This document shows, piece by piece, positions 5,911-6,960 of a stretch of DNA of 6,960 nt. The notes under the pieces are model-generated. The model saw nothing but the letters and a program-made list of their open reading frames with translations, was not told where the DNA came from and did not search any database. The stretch spans positions 1 through 6,960 of the forward strand of contig CAZUUQ010000121.1 of NCBI GenBank assembly GCA_964622625.1. The letters run 5' to 3'. How positions within the stretch are numbered: position 1 is the stretch's first letter; each line of letters starts with the position of its first letter. The stretch comes from CAZCWM01 sp964622625 (GTDB lineage: Bacteria; Planctomycetota; Phycisphaerae; Phycisphaerales; Phycisphaeraceae). The position numbers were made by a program, and so were the translations under genes.

Positions 5911-6789
5911 TCAATCGAGCGGCAGGAGGCGCGGGGGACTGGCCGAGAGATCAATGCCCGCGAGGCTGAGGCCGCCGTGGGCGCAATGGGAGATGTACCA
6001 GCGCCCGTCGCACTCGAAGACCTCGGCCGCGTGGGCGCCGCAGAATCGCACGGGGTCGCTGAAGCGGTAGGGCGTGTCGCTGGCCGCATGCCAGGTGGCG
6101 TCGTCGTGGGTGTAGAACAGGTGCCACCGCCCGCCGTGGAAGATGACCCCGGGCGATTCGCACATCACCGGCTGGCCTTTATACAGCGGCAGCTCGAGCA
6201 CCGCGCCGCCGTCTTCCCAGTGCAGCAGGTCATGGGACACGGCATGCCCGATGGCGCAGATGCGCGGCTTGCGGGTCATGGCCACGTAGTAGAGCACGAA
6301 GCGGTCATCGACGCGGCTGACGTGCGGGTCGCGGCAGCAGTGGGGACGGAACTGCTCCGACTCGTCCTCACCCCACGGCGACCAGAACGAAGCCGGATGG
6401 AAGACCGGATTGTCCGGGTGCTTGGTCCACTGGTAAAGATCGCGGCTGGTGGCCACGCCGATCTGCTGACGCTCGTGACGGGCGCCGTCCGGCAGTCGGT
6501 AGCGGCTGTAGAACAGGTAGTGGACCCCGTCGTGCTCGATGCAGTAAGGGGCGTTGGCCCCCGCAAATGATTCCCACGCCGGCTTGGGATCCTTGGGCAG
6601 GATGTCCGCCTGCCGCTGCCAGGTCCGCAGATCCCTGCTGGTCGCGTGGCCGATCACGTTGTCCAGCGGCGTTCCGACCGCCAGCCAGATATGAAACAGG
6701 TGCCACGTGTCGCCCCCGCGGATGAAGCTGTGGTCGTTGATGTTCGGCCCGGGGAAGTAGACATCGCGGAAGATTTGATTGTCTTGCAT
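5911..6789 (-). CDS. Five-bladed beta-propeller glycosidase, GH32/GH43 superfamily
   Basis: The 292-residue protein has the layout of clan GH-F/GH-J glycosidases (GH43, GH32), which cleave arabinose, xylose or fructose linkages; the substrate cannot be read from sequence. An N-terminal NDH motif (Asp19 in GPNINDHSFI) fits the first-blade aspartate, CRDPHV (Asp154) fits the RDP stabilising residue, and CESPGV (Glu211) fits the acid glutamate. Three S-x-D-L-x-x-W repeats (51-57, 115-121, 185-191) and paired FAGANAPYCIEHDGVHYLFYS / ESPGVIFHGGRWHLFYT strands mark propeller blades; a last blade (EVFECDGRWYIS) is near 256-267. The length covers one catalytic domain, without the C-terminal beta-sandwich of typical GH32 enzymes. 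No signal peptide is visible, so it is probably cytoplasmic. It starts at ATG, with only a weak GAAAAG site ahead, and converges on fliA. No functional link to the flagellar genes is apparent. Confidence 0.8.
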   Translation of the reverse strand: MQDNQIFRDVYFPGPNINDHSFIRGGDTWHLFHIWLAVGTPLDNVIGHATSRDLRTWQRQADILPKDPKPAWESFAGANAPYCIEHDGVHYLFYSRYRLPDGARHERQQIGVATSRDLYQWTKHPDNPVFHPASFWSPWGEDESEQFRPHCCRDPHVSRVDDRFVLYYVAMTRKPRICAIGHAVSHDLLHWEDGGAVLELPLYKGQPVMCESPGVIFHGGRWHLFYTHDDATWHAASDTPYRFSDPVRFCGAHAAEVFECDGRWYISHCAHGGLSLAGIDLSASPPRLLPLD

Positions 6790-6818
6790 GGGCTTTTCGT
6801 TTGTGTCAGGCTTGCATG
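6783..6818. repeat. 8-bp direct repeat around the glycosidase start
   Basis: CTTGCATG occurs at 6783-6790, where it contains the glycosidase start codon on the minus strand, and again at 6811-6818. On the minus strand the outer copy gives ATG CAA GCC TGA, a three-codon reading frame that opens 28 nt upstream of the gene and out of frame with it. The pair may be a local duplication or chance. Confidence 0.4.
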
Positions 6819-6848
6819 TGTCACGTGCGGGTGCCGCGCGAAGCGGAC

Positions 6849-6854
6849 ATCATA
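6849..6854 (-). promoter_or_regulatory. Possible -10 element upstream of the glycosidase gene
   Basis: On the minus strand the hexamer TATGAT matches 5 of 6 positions of the -10 consensus, 59 nt before the start codon, in a GC-rich surround. No good -35 element is found 16-18 nt upstream, so this is a weak promoter call that may depend on an activator or another sigma factor. Confidence 0.3.
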
Positions 6855-6897
6855 AACGACGCCGAGCGCCTGCGGCAGAGCGCGCCGCCCCATTTCG

Positions 6898-6927
6898 CCC
6901 CCAACTCCCGACTCCCCCCCTGCCCCC
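6898..6927 (-). other. G-quadruplex motif on the coding strand upstream of the glycosidase gene
   Basis: On the minus strand four G-runs of 5, 7, 3 and 5 are separated by loops CA, AGTC and AGTT, meeting the usual four-tract quadruplex pattern. The plus strand is the matching C-rich, i-motif-capable sequence. It lies 108-138 nt before the glycosidase start, upstream of the candidate -10. That folding affects expression is inference. Confidence 0.6.
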
Positions 6928-6936
6928 AGACTGAAG

Positions 6937-6957
6937 CCGCGGCCGATCCGGCCGCGG
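6937..6957. terminator. Perfect 9-bp hairpin at the window edge
   Basis: CCGCGGCCG (6937-6945) and CGGCCGCGG (6949-6957) pair perfectly around ATC. The stem is very stable. It could be the terminator of a gene beyond the right edge or of a minus-strand neighbour; the flank needed to look for a T-tract on the plus strand is cut off after three bases, and the minus-strand flank (CTTCAG) has none. Confidence 0.4.
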
Positions 6958-6960
6958 ACC

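Noticed and set aside
5764..6570. Long plus-strand open frame of 268 codons opposite the glycosidase gene.
   Set aside because: It is the antisense shadow of a gene with clear enzyme motifs; its own translation is Ala/Val/Gly/Arg-rich with no domain.

Overview
The window is a GC-rich, densely coding stretch, roughly two-thirds G+C by eye. It reads as a bacterial chromosomal flagellar locus followed by an unrelated convergent gene. Every protein is bacterial in type. The gene order flhA-flhF-flhG-(small membrane protein)-fliA and the protein sequences would fit a planctomycete, possibly a Phycisphaerae-like lineage. That assignment is inference from general resemblance; no rRNA or other marker gene is present to fix it.

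Layout. Nt 1-1802 (+) is the 3' part of flhA, whose first ~135 codons lie outside the window. It is followed by flhF (about 1859-3268, +) and by flhG (3262-4248, +), which overlaps the end of flhF by 7 nt. A 189-nt AT-richer gap (4249-4437) carries the best promoter-like sequence of the window. Next come a small unrecognised two-helix membrane protein (4438-4770, +) and fliA, the flagellar sigma factor (4876-5700, +). A 210-nt gap with three successive hairpins separates fliA from a convergent gene (5911-6789, -) for a five-bladed beta-propeller glycosidase of the GH32/GH43 type. The last 171 nt are the upstream region of that gene, with a four-tract G-quadruplex motif on its coding strand and a perfect 9-bp hairpin at the window edge.

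How the genes work together. FlhA is the proton-coupled core of the flagellar export gate. FlhF (SRP-type GTPase) and FlhG (MinD-type ATPase) set where and how many flagella are built. FlhG has kept the N-terminal DQAxxLR motif that activates FlhF, and its C-terminus looks like a membrane-targeting helix. FliA directs late flagellar transcription. The small membrane protein sits inside this group and is the only flagellar-context gene here without a known role. The glycosidase is probably independent metabolism, with its own promoter region.

I do not see a new defence, mobile or RNA system. There is no tRNA, rRNA, CRISPR array, insertion sequence or integrase. The items most worth a second look are the small membrane protein with its own promoter, the start of flhF, the unassigned glycosidase, and the hairpin and G-quadruplex structures around it.
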